64,000 nt of DNA from CALXOJ01 sp034120015. Its GTDB lineage: Bacteria; Spirochaetota; Spirochaetia; JAFGXN01. The first letter of the stretch is position 1. Each line of letters begins with the position of its first letter. The stretch covers positions 13,507 through 77,506 of the forward strand of contig JAXEIF010000004.1 of the NCBI GenBank assembly GCA_034120015.1. Direction: 5' to 3'. The notes beneath the pieces were generated by a model. The model saw only the letters and a program-made list of their open reading frames with translations, was not told the DNA's origin and ran no database searches. The position numbers were made by a program, and so were the translations under genes. This document shows, piece after piece, positions 53,309 to 60,057 of the stretch.

Positions 53309-53337
53309 ATTTTACCGCAGGAACGAAAAAAACTCAA
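53309..53337 (-). promoter_or_regulatory. Promoter for serS, predicting a leaderless transcript
   Basis: Minus strand TTGAGT, 17-bp spacer, TAAAAT, then ACGGT and ATG. The -35 box overlaps the trmL stop region. Confidence 0.6.
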
Positions 53338-53849
53338 TGGATTTCGACCGAATTTCGGGAATTGAACCGCAGTTTCCCCGCTTTCTGCATCGGTCCGAAG
53401 TCGTGCTGCCTCAGTGCTTCGTAGAGAACAACCGCGACGCTGTTGGAAAGATTGAGACTGCGGATTTCCGGCAGCATGGGAATCCGAAAGCAGGAATCGA
53501 TATGGTCGTTAAGAATCGTTTCGGGAATCCCGGCACTTTCTTTACCGAAAATCAGATGGAACGGGGTCGGGTAGGCGGTTTCGGTGTATGATCGGGGAGC
53601 CTTTGTCGAAAGAAAAAATCGGACGGCGCCCTCACTGTCTGCCATATATTCGCCGAAAGAGTCGTAAACACGAAGGGTCAGTTTGTTCCAGTAGTCGAGA
53701 CCGGCCCGTCTGACCGATTTTTCGTCAATCGAGAATCCGAGCGGGCGTATCAGAATCAGTTCGGTTCCGGTAGCCGCGCAGGTGCGGGCAATATTTCCCG
53801 TGTTCTGGGGAATCTCCGGTTCCAAAAGAATAACGGCATTGTTCATCAT
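53334..53849 (-). CDS. trmL: tRNA (cytidine/uridine-34 2'-O)-methyltransferase TrmL
   Basis: A 171-residue SPOUT methyltransferase of the TrmL type. Motif 1 is LLEPEIPQNTGNIARTCAATGT, motif 2 LIFGKESAGIPETIL, and motif 3 IPMLPEIRSLNLSNSVAVVLYEAL. It methylates the wobble ribose of tRNA-Leu isoacceptors. Two ATG codons start the frame. No ribosome-binding site is seen and the -10 box ends 6 nt before the first ATG. Confidence 0.93.
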   Translation of the reverse strand: MMNNAVILLEPEIPQNTGNIARTCAATGTELILIRPLGFSIDEKSVRRAGLDYWNKLTLRVYDSFGEYMADSEGAVRFFLSTKAPRSYTETAYPTPFHLIFGKESAGIPETILNDHIDSCFRIPMLPEIRSLNLSNSVAVVLYEALRQHDFGPMQKAGKLRFNSRNSVEIH

Positions 53850-53855
53850 AATTTA

Positions 53856-53884
53856 ATCTTAACTCAAAAAAAAAAACTTGACAA
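53856..53884 (-). promoter_or_regulatory. Promoter for trmL, predicting a leaderless transcript
   Basis: Minus strand TTGTCA, 17-bp spacer, TAAGAT, then 6 nt and ATG. The -35 box overlaps the -35 box of the divergent DUF2147 promoter. Confidence 0.58.
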
Positions 53885-53907
53885 CCCCAAACACGAAGGA
53901 CTACAAT
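53878..53907 (+). promoter_or_regulatory. Promoter for the DUF2147 gene
   Basis: TTGACA, 18-bp spacer, TACAAT, with a predicted start near 53914. Unlike the leftward gene it drives, this side has a normal leader with TTGGAGG before the ATG. Confidence 0.7.
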
Positions 53908-53930
53908 AAACCGAATCTTGGAGGTCGTAC

Positions 53931-54467
53931 ATGAATAAAAAATTTTTATTCCTTGTTTTGATTGTGTCCGTGGTTGCAGGCTTTGCTTTTGCCCAGGACT
54001 ACTCGAATGACCCGGCTGTCGGTTACTGGAAAAGTGTCGACGACAAAACGGGTGATGTTACCGGTGTCTGGAATGTTTATGTCGGATCCGACAGCAAACT
54101 TTACGGCGAACTGATTTGGATTCCCGATGAAGATCCGAGAACTCTGGCGACGCTTTGTACCAAAGTCGATAAGTACGATGACATTCCGTTTTCCGAAAAC
54201 CCGGCCGAAAGAACGGTTTTGAACACTCCGTGGCTGTATAAACTGGAATATGTCAGCGAAGGTGTCTGGAAAAAAGGACATATTATCGATCCGAGCGACG
54301 GAAACCACTACTACGGCGGAATTACTTACGAAAACGGAAAACTGACCATGAGAGGTTCCCTTGATAAAAGAGGATGGCTCGGCCGTTCTCAGGTTTGGGA
54401 ACCGATTTCCAAAGCCGATGCCGACAAACTGATTGCCGAAGCAAATGCCAAATACGGAATCAAATAA
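53931..54467 (+). CDS. DUF2147 exported protein
   Basis: A 178-residue protein with a cleavable signal peptide (to about AFAQ, residue 22) and one DUF2147 domain (VGYWKSVDDKTGDVTGVWNVY, then WKKGHIIDPSDGNHYYGGITYENGKLTMRGSLDKRGWLGRSQ in three short blocks). These are periplasmic proteins of unknown role. It is monocistronic, with its own strong promoter and terminator. Confidence 0.88.
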   Translation: MNKKFLFLVLIVSVVAGFAFAQDYSNDPAVGYWKSVDDKTGDVTGVWNVYVGSDSKLYGELIWIPDEDPRTLATLCTKVDKYDDIPFSENPAERTVLNTPWLYKLEYVSEGVWKKGHIIDPSDGNHYYGGITYENGKLTMRGSLDKRGWLGRSQVWEPISKADADKLIAEANAKYGIK

Positions 54468-54489
54468 ACCGTTTCGTTTGTAACGAAAA

Positions 54490-54520
54490 AAGTCCCGGAT
54501 ATCCCGGGGCTTTTTTTTAC
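54490..54520 (+). terminator. Rho-independent terminator
   Basis: Stem AAGTCCCGG with CCGGGGCTT (one G-U pair), five-nt loop and an eight-T run. Confidence 0.9.
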
Positions 54521-54577
54521 CGGGTAAGTGCTGCGTACCGCAACGGTTTGTATGGCGGAATTGACATCGGTGCGGAC

Positions 54578-54606
54578 TTGATTATTTTTTCGGTATATTA
54601 TACGAT
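54578..54606 (+). promoter_or_regulatory. Candidate promoter for the 54.6-kb gene
   Basis: TTGATT, 17-bp spacer, TACGAT. The -10 box is weak but the position, 18 nt before the ATG, is sensible. Confidence 0.4.
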
Positions 54607-54623
54607 AATAAAGAGACGCAAAA

Positions 54624-55793
54624 ATGTTGAACAGCAAAAAACGAAAACAATTCGATCATCCCGTCAGTCTTGCGTTAACCACGAAGGGAATGGAACTTTT
54701 TTTGAATTCCAAACGCGGTTATGATATTTTTACAACGTTGGATCAGAAACGAAATTACGGAGTTCAGCTGCCGCAATTTGATTTCGGTACCTTAAAATCG
54801 CTTTTATCGGGGCATGCCGTATCGAAAGTCGAAATTCCTTATTTTTCCTTTGAACAGACAAAGGAAGAGATTCCGGATATGACCCGTCTTTTTATCAATT
54901 ATATTTTCCATCAACGGTTCGCCGGTGAAGTGTTAAAGCTGGTTACCGATTCCCGGGTTTTTGACCATTGGATGGACTCTCATAAAGAGGATCGGTATAC
55001 GTACGAATTTTTTTCCAATCCGCTTCCCGAAGAATTCCTCAGAAAAAATTTTACCGGTCACTGTTCGATTGACGAAATGCAGGAACGGATTATCGAACTG
55101 CTTCGTCCCCATGTGATGAGTGAGGAAAAGTGGAGCGCTGCGGAACAGAATATTGTCGTACTCTCGGCAAAGAAATTTCTGAAAAATATTGTCAATTCGG
55201 TCTGGTTCGGTCTTTCGTTAATGACGAAAGACCGGACAATGGATGCGTATCTCGAATCGGTTGCCGACGAACTGTGGAAATATCTGAAGGTTCTTCGAAA
55301 ATGCGATATGATTGCCGATGCCGTATGCCGTATCACCGGAGAACAGCTTTATCTGCGTGTCAGAGAACTTTCCCGTAATTTACGGGATATCGGTGAGCCG
55401 GTGACACCGAAAACAGCGGAGCAGACGGAAGCCCGTTTTAATCTTCTTTCGACGATGCCCGAAACCGGACGGCCATCCGTTTTGTGGGTGCTCGACGAAG
55501 CGAAAGTCGGCGGAAATCTTTTCAAACGTCTCGATATTTACATTATGCTGGCGGGAGAAAGTCTGAATATGCTGGTCACCGCAGTACAGCGTTTTGCGCA
55601 AAAAGAAGCCGTACCGTCCGATTACGCCGAATTTTGCGGGAAATATCTGAAACCGCAACCGGATACTCCGACCGCCTGCCGGACGGCTGTTTTTCTCGAA
55701 AAAATATTTAAAACGGACGATATCGGCTTTTCCTATACTTTCCTGCAGTCCGAGAAAAAAACCGGGCTTATTCAGTTACGGGTTCAAATTTAA
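54624..55793 (+). CDS. Unrecognised cytoplasmic protein
   Basis: A 389-residue, mostly helical protein without signal peptide, membrane segment or familiar catalytic motif. Local features are a charged N-terminus, a helix-rich middle (about 95-260) and VLWVLDEAKVGGNLFKRLDIYIML near residue 290. The frame is sound in composition, has a candidate promoter, and overlaps the convergent ddl gene by 26 nt at the 3' end. I cannot name a family. It could be a spirochaete-restricted protein. Confidence 0.65.
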   Translation: MLNSKKRKQFDHPVSLALTTKGMELFLNSKRGYDIFTTLDQKRNYGVQLPQFDFGTLKSLLSGHAVSKVEIPYFSFEQTKEEIPDMTRLFINYIFHQRFAGEVLKLVTDSRVFDHWMDSHKEDRYTYEFFSNPLPEEFLRKNFTGHCSIDEMQERIIELLRPHVMSEEKWSAAEQNIVVLSAKKFLKNIVNSVWFGLSLMTKDRTMDAYLESVADELWKYLKVLRKCDMIADAVCRITGEQLYLRVRELSRNLRDIGEPVTPKTAEQTEARFNLLSTMPETGRPSVLWVLDEAKVGGNLFKRLDIYIMLAGESLNMLVTAVQRFAQKEAVPSDYAEFCGKYLKPQPDTPTACRTAVFLEKIFKTDDIGFSYTFLQSEKKTGLIQLRVQI

Positions 55794-56829
55794 ACCGTTT
55801 TGCCGATTCTTCCTGTCCCATTCGGATAATTTTTGTGATAATCTCCGTAATCGGAATCCCGTTTTCCGCACACATCAGCGGAAAAAGACTGCCCGATGTG
55901 AAGCCGGGGAGGGTATTGATTTCGTTCAGGTAAACGGCACCGCTGTTTTTATCAAGAAAAAAATCGATCCGGGCAAATCCGTCGACTTCGCACTGTTCCG
56001 CTGCCTTGCCGGCATACTTTTGAATCAGAGCGGAGGTCTCTTCCGGCAGATCGGCGCGAAGCCGTAAATCGGCCGAAAGGCTGTCTCTGTATTTCGAATC
56101 GTAATCGTAAAATTCGTGCGTGGAAACGACTTCTCCGGGAGGAAAAACGGTAAAAGGGCCGTTTCCGATAACCGCGCATTCGAGCTCCCGCGCCGTGACA
56201 CACTGTTCCAGAAGCACTTTGGTATCGAAAGCAAAGGCTTCGTCGACCGCCGCCTTCAACTCCGATTCGCATTTGACCTTGGTTACACCGCGGCTGGAGC
56301 CGGCATTGACCGGTTTGACCACCAGCGGATAGCCGAGGGAAACAGCCGCCTCGGCTGCCGCTTCTTCGGCGGAACGGAGTACCGTAAACGGAACCACCGG
56401 AATGCCGGCGGCAGCGCACAGTCTCTTGGTCAGTTCTTTGTCCATGCAAACGGCGCTGCCGACGGTGCGGCAGCCGGCATACGGCAGTCCGAGCATTTCG
56501 AGAAAGCCCTGCAGACGGCCGTCCTCACCGTAAGCGCCGTGGGCAATCGGAAAAACAAAATTGATTTCATCGTTGCCGACGCATACGGGTTTTCCCGGGG
56601 TAAACGACAGCGGATCACCGAGGCAGGTTTCGGGCGAAATGACAAAATCGGCCCCGTCTGCCGGTGCTGCAATGCGGTAAAAGCGGCCGTCGCGTGTCAT
56701 ACCGACCGGAATGGGGTTAAACAGGTTTCGGTCGATATGGCGGTAAATCGTTGCGGCCGAGCGCAACGAAACTTCGTGTTCCGGAGAGTTGCCTCCGAAT
56801 ACAATCATCACATTTTCGGTTTTATTCAT
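55768..56829 (-). CDS. ddl: D-alanine--D-alanine ligase
   Basis: A 353-residue ATP-grasp ligase that makes the D-Ala-D-Ala dipeptide of peptidoglycan. Family motifs are VFGGNSPEHEVSLRSA, FPIAHGAYGEDGRLQGFLEMLGLPYAG (in two blocks), PLVVKPVNAGSSRGV, and NEINTLPGFTSGSLFP. The ATG overlaps the MetS-like gene by 8 nt, so it is probably the last gene of the transporter operon. Confidence 0.95.
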   Translation of the reverse strand: MNKTENVMIVFGGNSPEHEVSLRSAATIYRHIDRNLFNPIPVGMTRDGRFYRIAAPADGADFVISPETCLGDPLSFTPGKPVCVGNDEINFVFPIAHGAYGEDGRLQGFLEMLGLPYAGCRTVGSAVCMDKELTKRLCAAAGIPVVPFTVLRSAEEAAAEAAVSLGYPLVVKPVNAGSSRGVTKVKCESELKAAVDEAFAFDTKVLLEQCVTARELECAVIGNGPFTVFPPGEVVSTHEFYDYDSKYRDSLSADLRLRADLPEETSALIQKYAGKAAEQCEVDGFARIDFFLDKNSGAVYLNEINTLPGFTSGSLFPLMCAENGIPITEIITKIIRMGQEESAKRFKFEPVTE

Positions 56830-56965
56830 GTTTTTCTGTCTCCGAACCGGTCATAGGTTTTTCTGTTTCCGTCTTGTGAAGAAGTGCAAACACGGAACAG
56901 ACGGTAATGCCGCCCAAAACAAGGACGAGCGAAAAGATCATCATAATAATTGCCGAAAGACTCAT
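56822..56965 (-). CDS. MetS-like small subunit of NSS transporter
   Basis: A 47-residue peptide with one membrane helix (SAIIMMIFSLVLVLGGITVCSVFALL) and a charged C-terminal tail. Its ATG overlaps the stop of the NSS transporter by 4 nt (ATGA). Small single-helix MetS subunits are encoded directly after MetP-type NSS transporters of methionine and alanine, and this one fits by size, topology and position. Too short for easy gene-finding. Confidence 0.75.
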   Translation of the reverse strand: MSLSAIIMMIFSLVLVLGGITVCSVFALLHKTETEKPMTGSETEKHE

Positions 56966-58515
56966 TGATTCTCTCCTTTATCGCGGGGAGTCATTTCTTC
57001 CCAAATATGCCGGATTATCTCTTTCGTCCGTTTCGAAGAGAGATTTTGAATGATGAGAGACAGAATAATCAGAATTCCCATCATGAGCCAGCCGAAAACG
57101 AAAAGTTCCGTAAACGTATAGCCTCCGTAATTTTCTCCGGCGGGAGCAAACGCCTGGCTGATATTCATCGCCAGAATAATGAACAGAATGACCGGCGTGA
57201 GGAAAGAAACACACAGTTTCCAGAATGTGCCGACTTTAAAATCCGATGTCAGGTTGGCATGTTCCGCCAGAAAATCGGGTTTGAGAATCCAGCAGACCAG
57301 AATCAGCTCGCTCAGTCCGCCCGTCAGCATACCGAAGTTGCTGGAAAAGAAATCGGCGATATCGAGAGTCAGGATGCCGGAGCGGAATGTAAACAGGGTG
57401 CTGAAAACAAATCCGGCCAGACAGATAACGGTCACACCTTTTTTGCGGCTGATTTTCAGCCGTTCGATCATCGCCGACAGCAGCGGTTCGATGAGCGAAA
57501 TAATGGACGAAAGCCCGGCAATGGCCAGCGAAATAAAGAAGAGCGGTCCGAAAATATGGGAAGCGGGCATGCGGTTGAGAACCTGCGGAATCGTCACAAA
57601 CGTGAGAGAGGGGCCTCCCTGAACCACATCCTGAATCGTGGCGTTCTGCATCAGCGCCATCGAACCGAGCGTGGCAAAGATCATAATCCCGCTGACCAGG
57701 CTGAACGCACAGTCGAGCAGTCCCGTCAGAAAGGCGTTGTTAACGATATCGCTTTCTTTCGGCAGATACGAAGCGTAGGTAATCATGGTCCCGACGCCGA
57801 GACTCATGGAGAAAAAGACCTGTCCGTAAGCGCGAATCCACAGATTGATGTCGGACAGACGTTTGAAATCGGGCTTAAAGAGCGCATCGAGACCGATGGC
57901 GGCGCCCGGCTGAAAAATCTGATGAAACATCAGAATCAGCATCAGAACGGCCAGCACCGGCATGAAAATCTTTCCCGCCAGTTCGATGCCTTTGCGGATA
58001 CCGCGGAAAACAATAATCCAGATCAGAAACCAGATGAGCGCCGTCAGAAGGAGGATAACCGGATTGATTTGCCCGAAAGCGAAAGGCGAGGGCGATGTCT
58101 GGAGAAACTCATCGAAAAAGAAGGTTTCGCAGTTGCTGCCCCATCCGTTTGTAAACGAAAGGCCGATATAATAGAAAACCCAGGAAAGAATCACGGCATA
58201 AAAGGTGGCAATAAAAATGGCCAGCAGCGGCTGAAACCAGCCGATCCATTCCCAGTTGCGGTATCCGCGCCGTTTCGAAAGACGCTGGAAAATTGTCGGC
58301 AGACTGGAACGCATCCGGTGACCGATGGCAAATTCGAAAATAATCAGCGGAATACCGGCCGTTAAAGCGGCAATAAAATAGGGAATCAGAAAAGCACCGC
58401 CGCCGTTTTCGTATGCCTGATAGGGGAAGCGCCAGATATTGCCGAGACCGACCGCCGAACCGACGGCGGACAGAAGAAATCCGAGCCGGGACCCCCATTG
58501 TTCTTTCTTTGCCAT
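56962..58515 (-). CDS. Sodium-dependent neurotransmitter-symporter (NSS) family transporter
   Basis: A 517-residue, 12-helix transporter. The N-terminal WGSRLGFLLSAVGSAVGLGNIWRFPYQ segment is the family signature forming the sodium and substrate sites, and FFSMSLGVGTMITYASY is helix 6. The substrate is probably an amino acid; with the MetS-like partner, methionine or alanine are candidates. ATG 58515 has AAGGGG upstream and a promoter at 58538-58566. Confidence 0.93.
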   Translation of the reverse strand: MAKKEQWGSRLGFLLSAVGSAVGLGNIWRFPYQAYENGGGAFLIPYFIAALTAGIPLIIFEFAIGHRMRSSLPTIFQRLSKRRGYRNWEWIGWFQPLLAIFIATFYAVILSWVFYYIGLSFTNGWGSNCETFFFDEFLQTSPSPFAFGQINPVILLLTALIWFLIWIIVFRGIRKGIELAGKIFMPVLAVLMLILMFHQIFQPGAAIGLDALFKPDFKRLSDINLWIRAYGQVFFSMSLGVGTMITYASYLPKESDIVNNAFLTGLLDCAFSLVSGIMIFATLGSMALMQNATIQDVVQGGPSLTFVTIPQVLNRMPASHIFGPLFFISLAIAGLSSIISLIEPLLSAMIERLKISRKKGVTVICLAGFVFSTLFTFRSGILTLDIADFFSSNFGMLTGGLSELILVCWILKPDFLAEHANLTSDFKVGTFWKLCVSFLTPVILFIILAMNISQAFAPAGENYGGYTFTELFVFGWLMMGILIILSLIIQNLSSKRTKEIIRHIWEEMTPRDKGENQ

Positions 58516-58537
58516 ATACGCCCCTTTGTTTTTACCT

Positions 58538-58566
58538 ATATTAGCATGATTCGGCAAAGGTTTCAA
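58538..58566 (-). promoter_or_regulatory. Promoter for the NSS transporter operon
   Basis: Minus strand TTGAAA, 17-bp spacer, TAATAT; predicted start near 58531, leaving a leader with a ribosome-binding site. Confidence 0.65.
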
Positions 58567-58595
58567 TCAAAATGAAAAATTTAGAAAGATTTGAC

Positions 58596-58624
58596 TTGAC
58601 AAGGAACGCGGAAATTGTTATAAA
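58596..58624 (+). promoter_or_regulatory. Promoter for the tRNA-Gln/tRNA-Glu pair
   Basis: TTGACA, exact 17-bp spacer, TATAAA, predicted to start about 3 nt before tRNA-Gln. Strong match, as expected for stable RNA. Confidence 0.78.
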
Positions 58625-58633
58625 AAGAAAAAT

Positions 58634-58705
58634 TGGCCGATAGTGTAACGGTTAGCACCACAGATTCTGGTTCTGTTTGTGAGGGTTCGAATCCTTCTCG
58701 GCCAG
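58634..58705 (+). tRNA. tRNA-Gln (anticodon CTG)
   Basis: Complete cloverleaf: acceptor TGGCCGA/TCGGCCA, D-arm GTGT/GCAC, anticodon stem ACAGA/TCTGT with loop TTCTGGT (anticodon CTG, reading CAG), and T-arm GAGGG/CCTTC with TTCGAAT loop. Discriminator is G. The U1-A72 pair is typical of bacterial tRNA-Gln. CCA is not encoded. Confidence 0.95.
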
Positions 58706-58710
58706 TATAT

Positions 58711-58782
58711 GGTTCCTTCGTCTAGTGGTCAGGACGTGAGATTCTCATTCTTAAAACAGGGGTTCGACTCCCCTAGGAACTG
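58711..58782 (+). tRNA. tRNA-Glu (anticodon CTC)
   Basis: Cloverleaf with acceptor GGTTCCT/AGGAACT, D-arm GTCT/GGAC, anticodon stem TGAGA/TCTTA (one G-U) with loop TTCTCAT (anticodon CTC, reading GAG), and T-arm AGGGG/CCCCT. The first acceptor pair is G1-U72 instead of G1-C72. Discriminator G. CCA is not encoded. Five nt separate it from tRNA-Gln. Confidence 0.93.
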
Positions 58783-58785
58783 CAA

Positions 58786-58809
58786 AAATCCGGAAGGATT
58801 TATTTTTTT
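58786..58809 (+). terminator. Terminator of the tRNA operon
   Basis: Six-bp stem AAATCC/GGATTT with GGAA tetraloop, then a T-rich run (ATTTTTTT). Short but well placed, 3 nt after tRNA-Glu. Confidence 0.7.
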
Positions 58810-58816
58810 GAGACAT

Positions 58817-58834
58817 GATGTATAAATATACATC
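58817..58834. promoter_or_regulatory. Candidate ARG box (ArgR operator) before carAB
   Basis: A perfect 18-bp palindrome containing TGTATAAATATACA, which fits the ARG-box pattern TGnATnnnnATnCA. It overlaps a TATAAA sequence that may be the carA -10 box and ends 32 nt before the carA ATG. carAB is a classic arginine-repressed operon. Alternative: an incidental AT-rich palindrome. Confidence 0.55.
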
Positions 58835-58866
58835 TTTCAGGTTATTTATTCATTTAAGGAGGATTT

Positions 58867-60057
58867 ATGCCTTCCGTTCCTGCCATGCTGATCTGTGAAA
58901 ACGGAATCACGTTTTACGGCACCTCTTTCGGGGCCGTTCCGCCCGCCGTTTCCGAACTGAAAACGGCTTCCGTCTCCTTTTCGGGAGAACTGATTTTTAA
59001 TACCGGAATGAGCGGTTATGTCGAAACGGCGACCGACCCTTCCTACACCGGACAGATTGTTCTGTTTACCTATCCGCATATCGGAAATTACGGTGTCGAA
59101 GAAGTGTGGTCCGAGTCGGCGGCCGAGCCGTCGCACCGCAAAAAGGTCAAGGCGGCCGGTTTCGCCGTTAAAAAACTGTACAAAGGTCCCGTTCCGGCCG
59201 GACGCATTTCGTTTGATTCGTACCTGTCGGAATCGGGAGTGACCGGTATCGAGGGTATCGATACACGGACGCTGACACTGATGCTGCGCGACGGCGGCAG
59301 CTTGAACGGCATCATTGTTGCCCATGACGAAACTCCCCTGTCGGCTTCCGAAAAGGAGCTGATAAGGGAGTTTTTTTTATCGGCTCCGTCGATGGCGGGC
59401 CGTAATCTGATCGGCGAAGTCGGCTGCCGGCGCATCCGCCGTCATCCGCGGCAGGCAGGCAAAACCGTCGAACGGGTTGTCAGACGCGGTGAACGGTACC
59501 GCATCGCCGTTCTCGACTGCGGCATCAAAGGCAACATCGTTCGCGAACTGCGCGACCGCGGCTGCCGGGTCACCCTTTTCCCGTCGTTCTCGACGGCGCA
59601 AACTATTCTCGAAACCGACCCCGATGCGGTTCTGATTTCCAACGGTCCCGGCGACCCGGGCGTTTTAACCTCTGTCATCGAAACCGTCCGCAGCCTGTTG
59701 GGGAAAAAACCGGTTTTCGGCATCTGTCTCGGCCACCAGCTGATTGCGCTGGCTTCGGGCGCCTCAACCTATAAAATGAAGTTCGGTCATCACGGCCTCA
59801 ATCATCCGGTACGGGATGAAAGAACCGGCCGCGTTTTTGTGACCAGCCAGAACCACGGTTTTGCGGTTGACGAAAAAACATTGCCGAAAGAGATGTCCGT
59901 CTGGTGCCGCAACGCCAACGACGGCACGGTCGAAGGGCTGATTCACAAAACACTGCCGGTCATGTGTGTGCAGTTTCACCCCGAAGCGTGCCCCGGACCG
60001 ACCGATTCCTCGTGGATCTTCGACGCATTTTTGGATAAAATCGGGGAGGTACAATAA
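58867..60057 (+). CDS. carA: Carbamoyl-phosphate synthase small subunit
   Basis: A 396-residue glutamine amidotransferase subunit. The N-terminal CPSase_sm_chain domain is followed by a class I GATase with nucleophile Cys in VFGICLGHQLIAL and the His/Glu pair in QFHPEACPGP. It supplies ammonia to CarB for carbamoyl phosphate, used in pyrimidine and arginine synthesis. GGAGG precedes the ATG and the stop overlaps carB by one base (TAATG). Confidence 0.96.
   Translation: MPSVPAMLICENGITFYGTSFGAVPPAVSELKTASVSFSGELIFNTGMSGYVETATDPSYTGQIVLFTYPHIGNYGVEEVWSESAAEPSHRKKVKAAGFAVKKLYKGPVPAGRISFDSYLSESGVTGIEGIDTRTLTLMLRDGGSLNGIIVAHDETPLSASEKELIREFFLSAPSMAGRNLIGEVGCRRIRRHPRQAGKTVERVVRRGERYRIAVLDCGIKGNIVRELRDRGCRVTLFPSFSTAQTILETDPDAVLISNGPGDPGVLTSVIETVRSLLGKKPVFGICLGHQLIALASGASTYKMKFGHHGLNHPVRDERTGRVFVTSQNHGFAVDEKTLPKEMSVWCRNANDGTVEGLIHKTLPVMCVQFHPEACPGPTDSSWIFDAFLDKIGEVQ

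Noticed and set aside
56950..58365. Open frame of about 470 codons opposite the NSS transporter
   Set aside because: The translation is a low-complexity Gln/Asn/Lys/Arg-rich product typical of an antisense membrane protein frame; the transporter frame is unmistakable.
58516..58566. Upstream ATG for the NSS transporter (17 extra residues)
   Set aside because: It overlaps the -35 box of the transporter promoter and lacks a ribosome-binding site; the family N-terminus fits ATG 58515.
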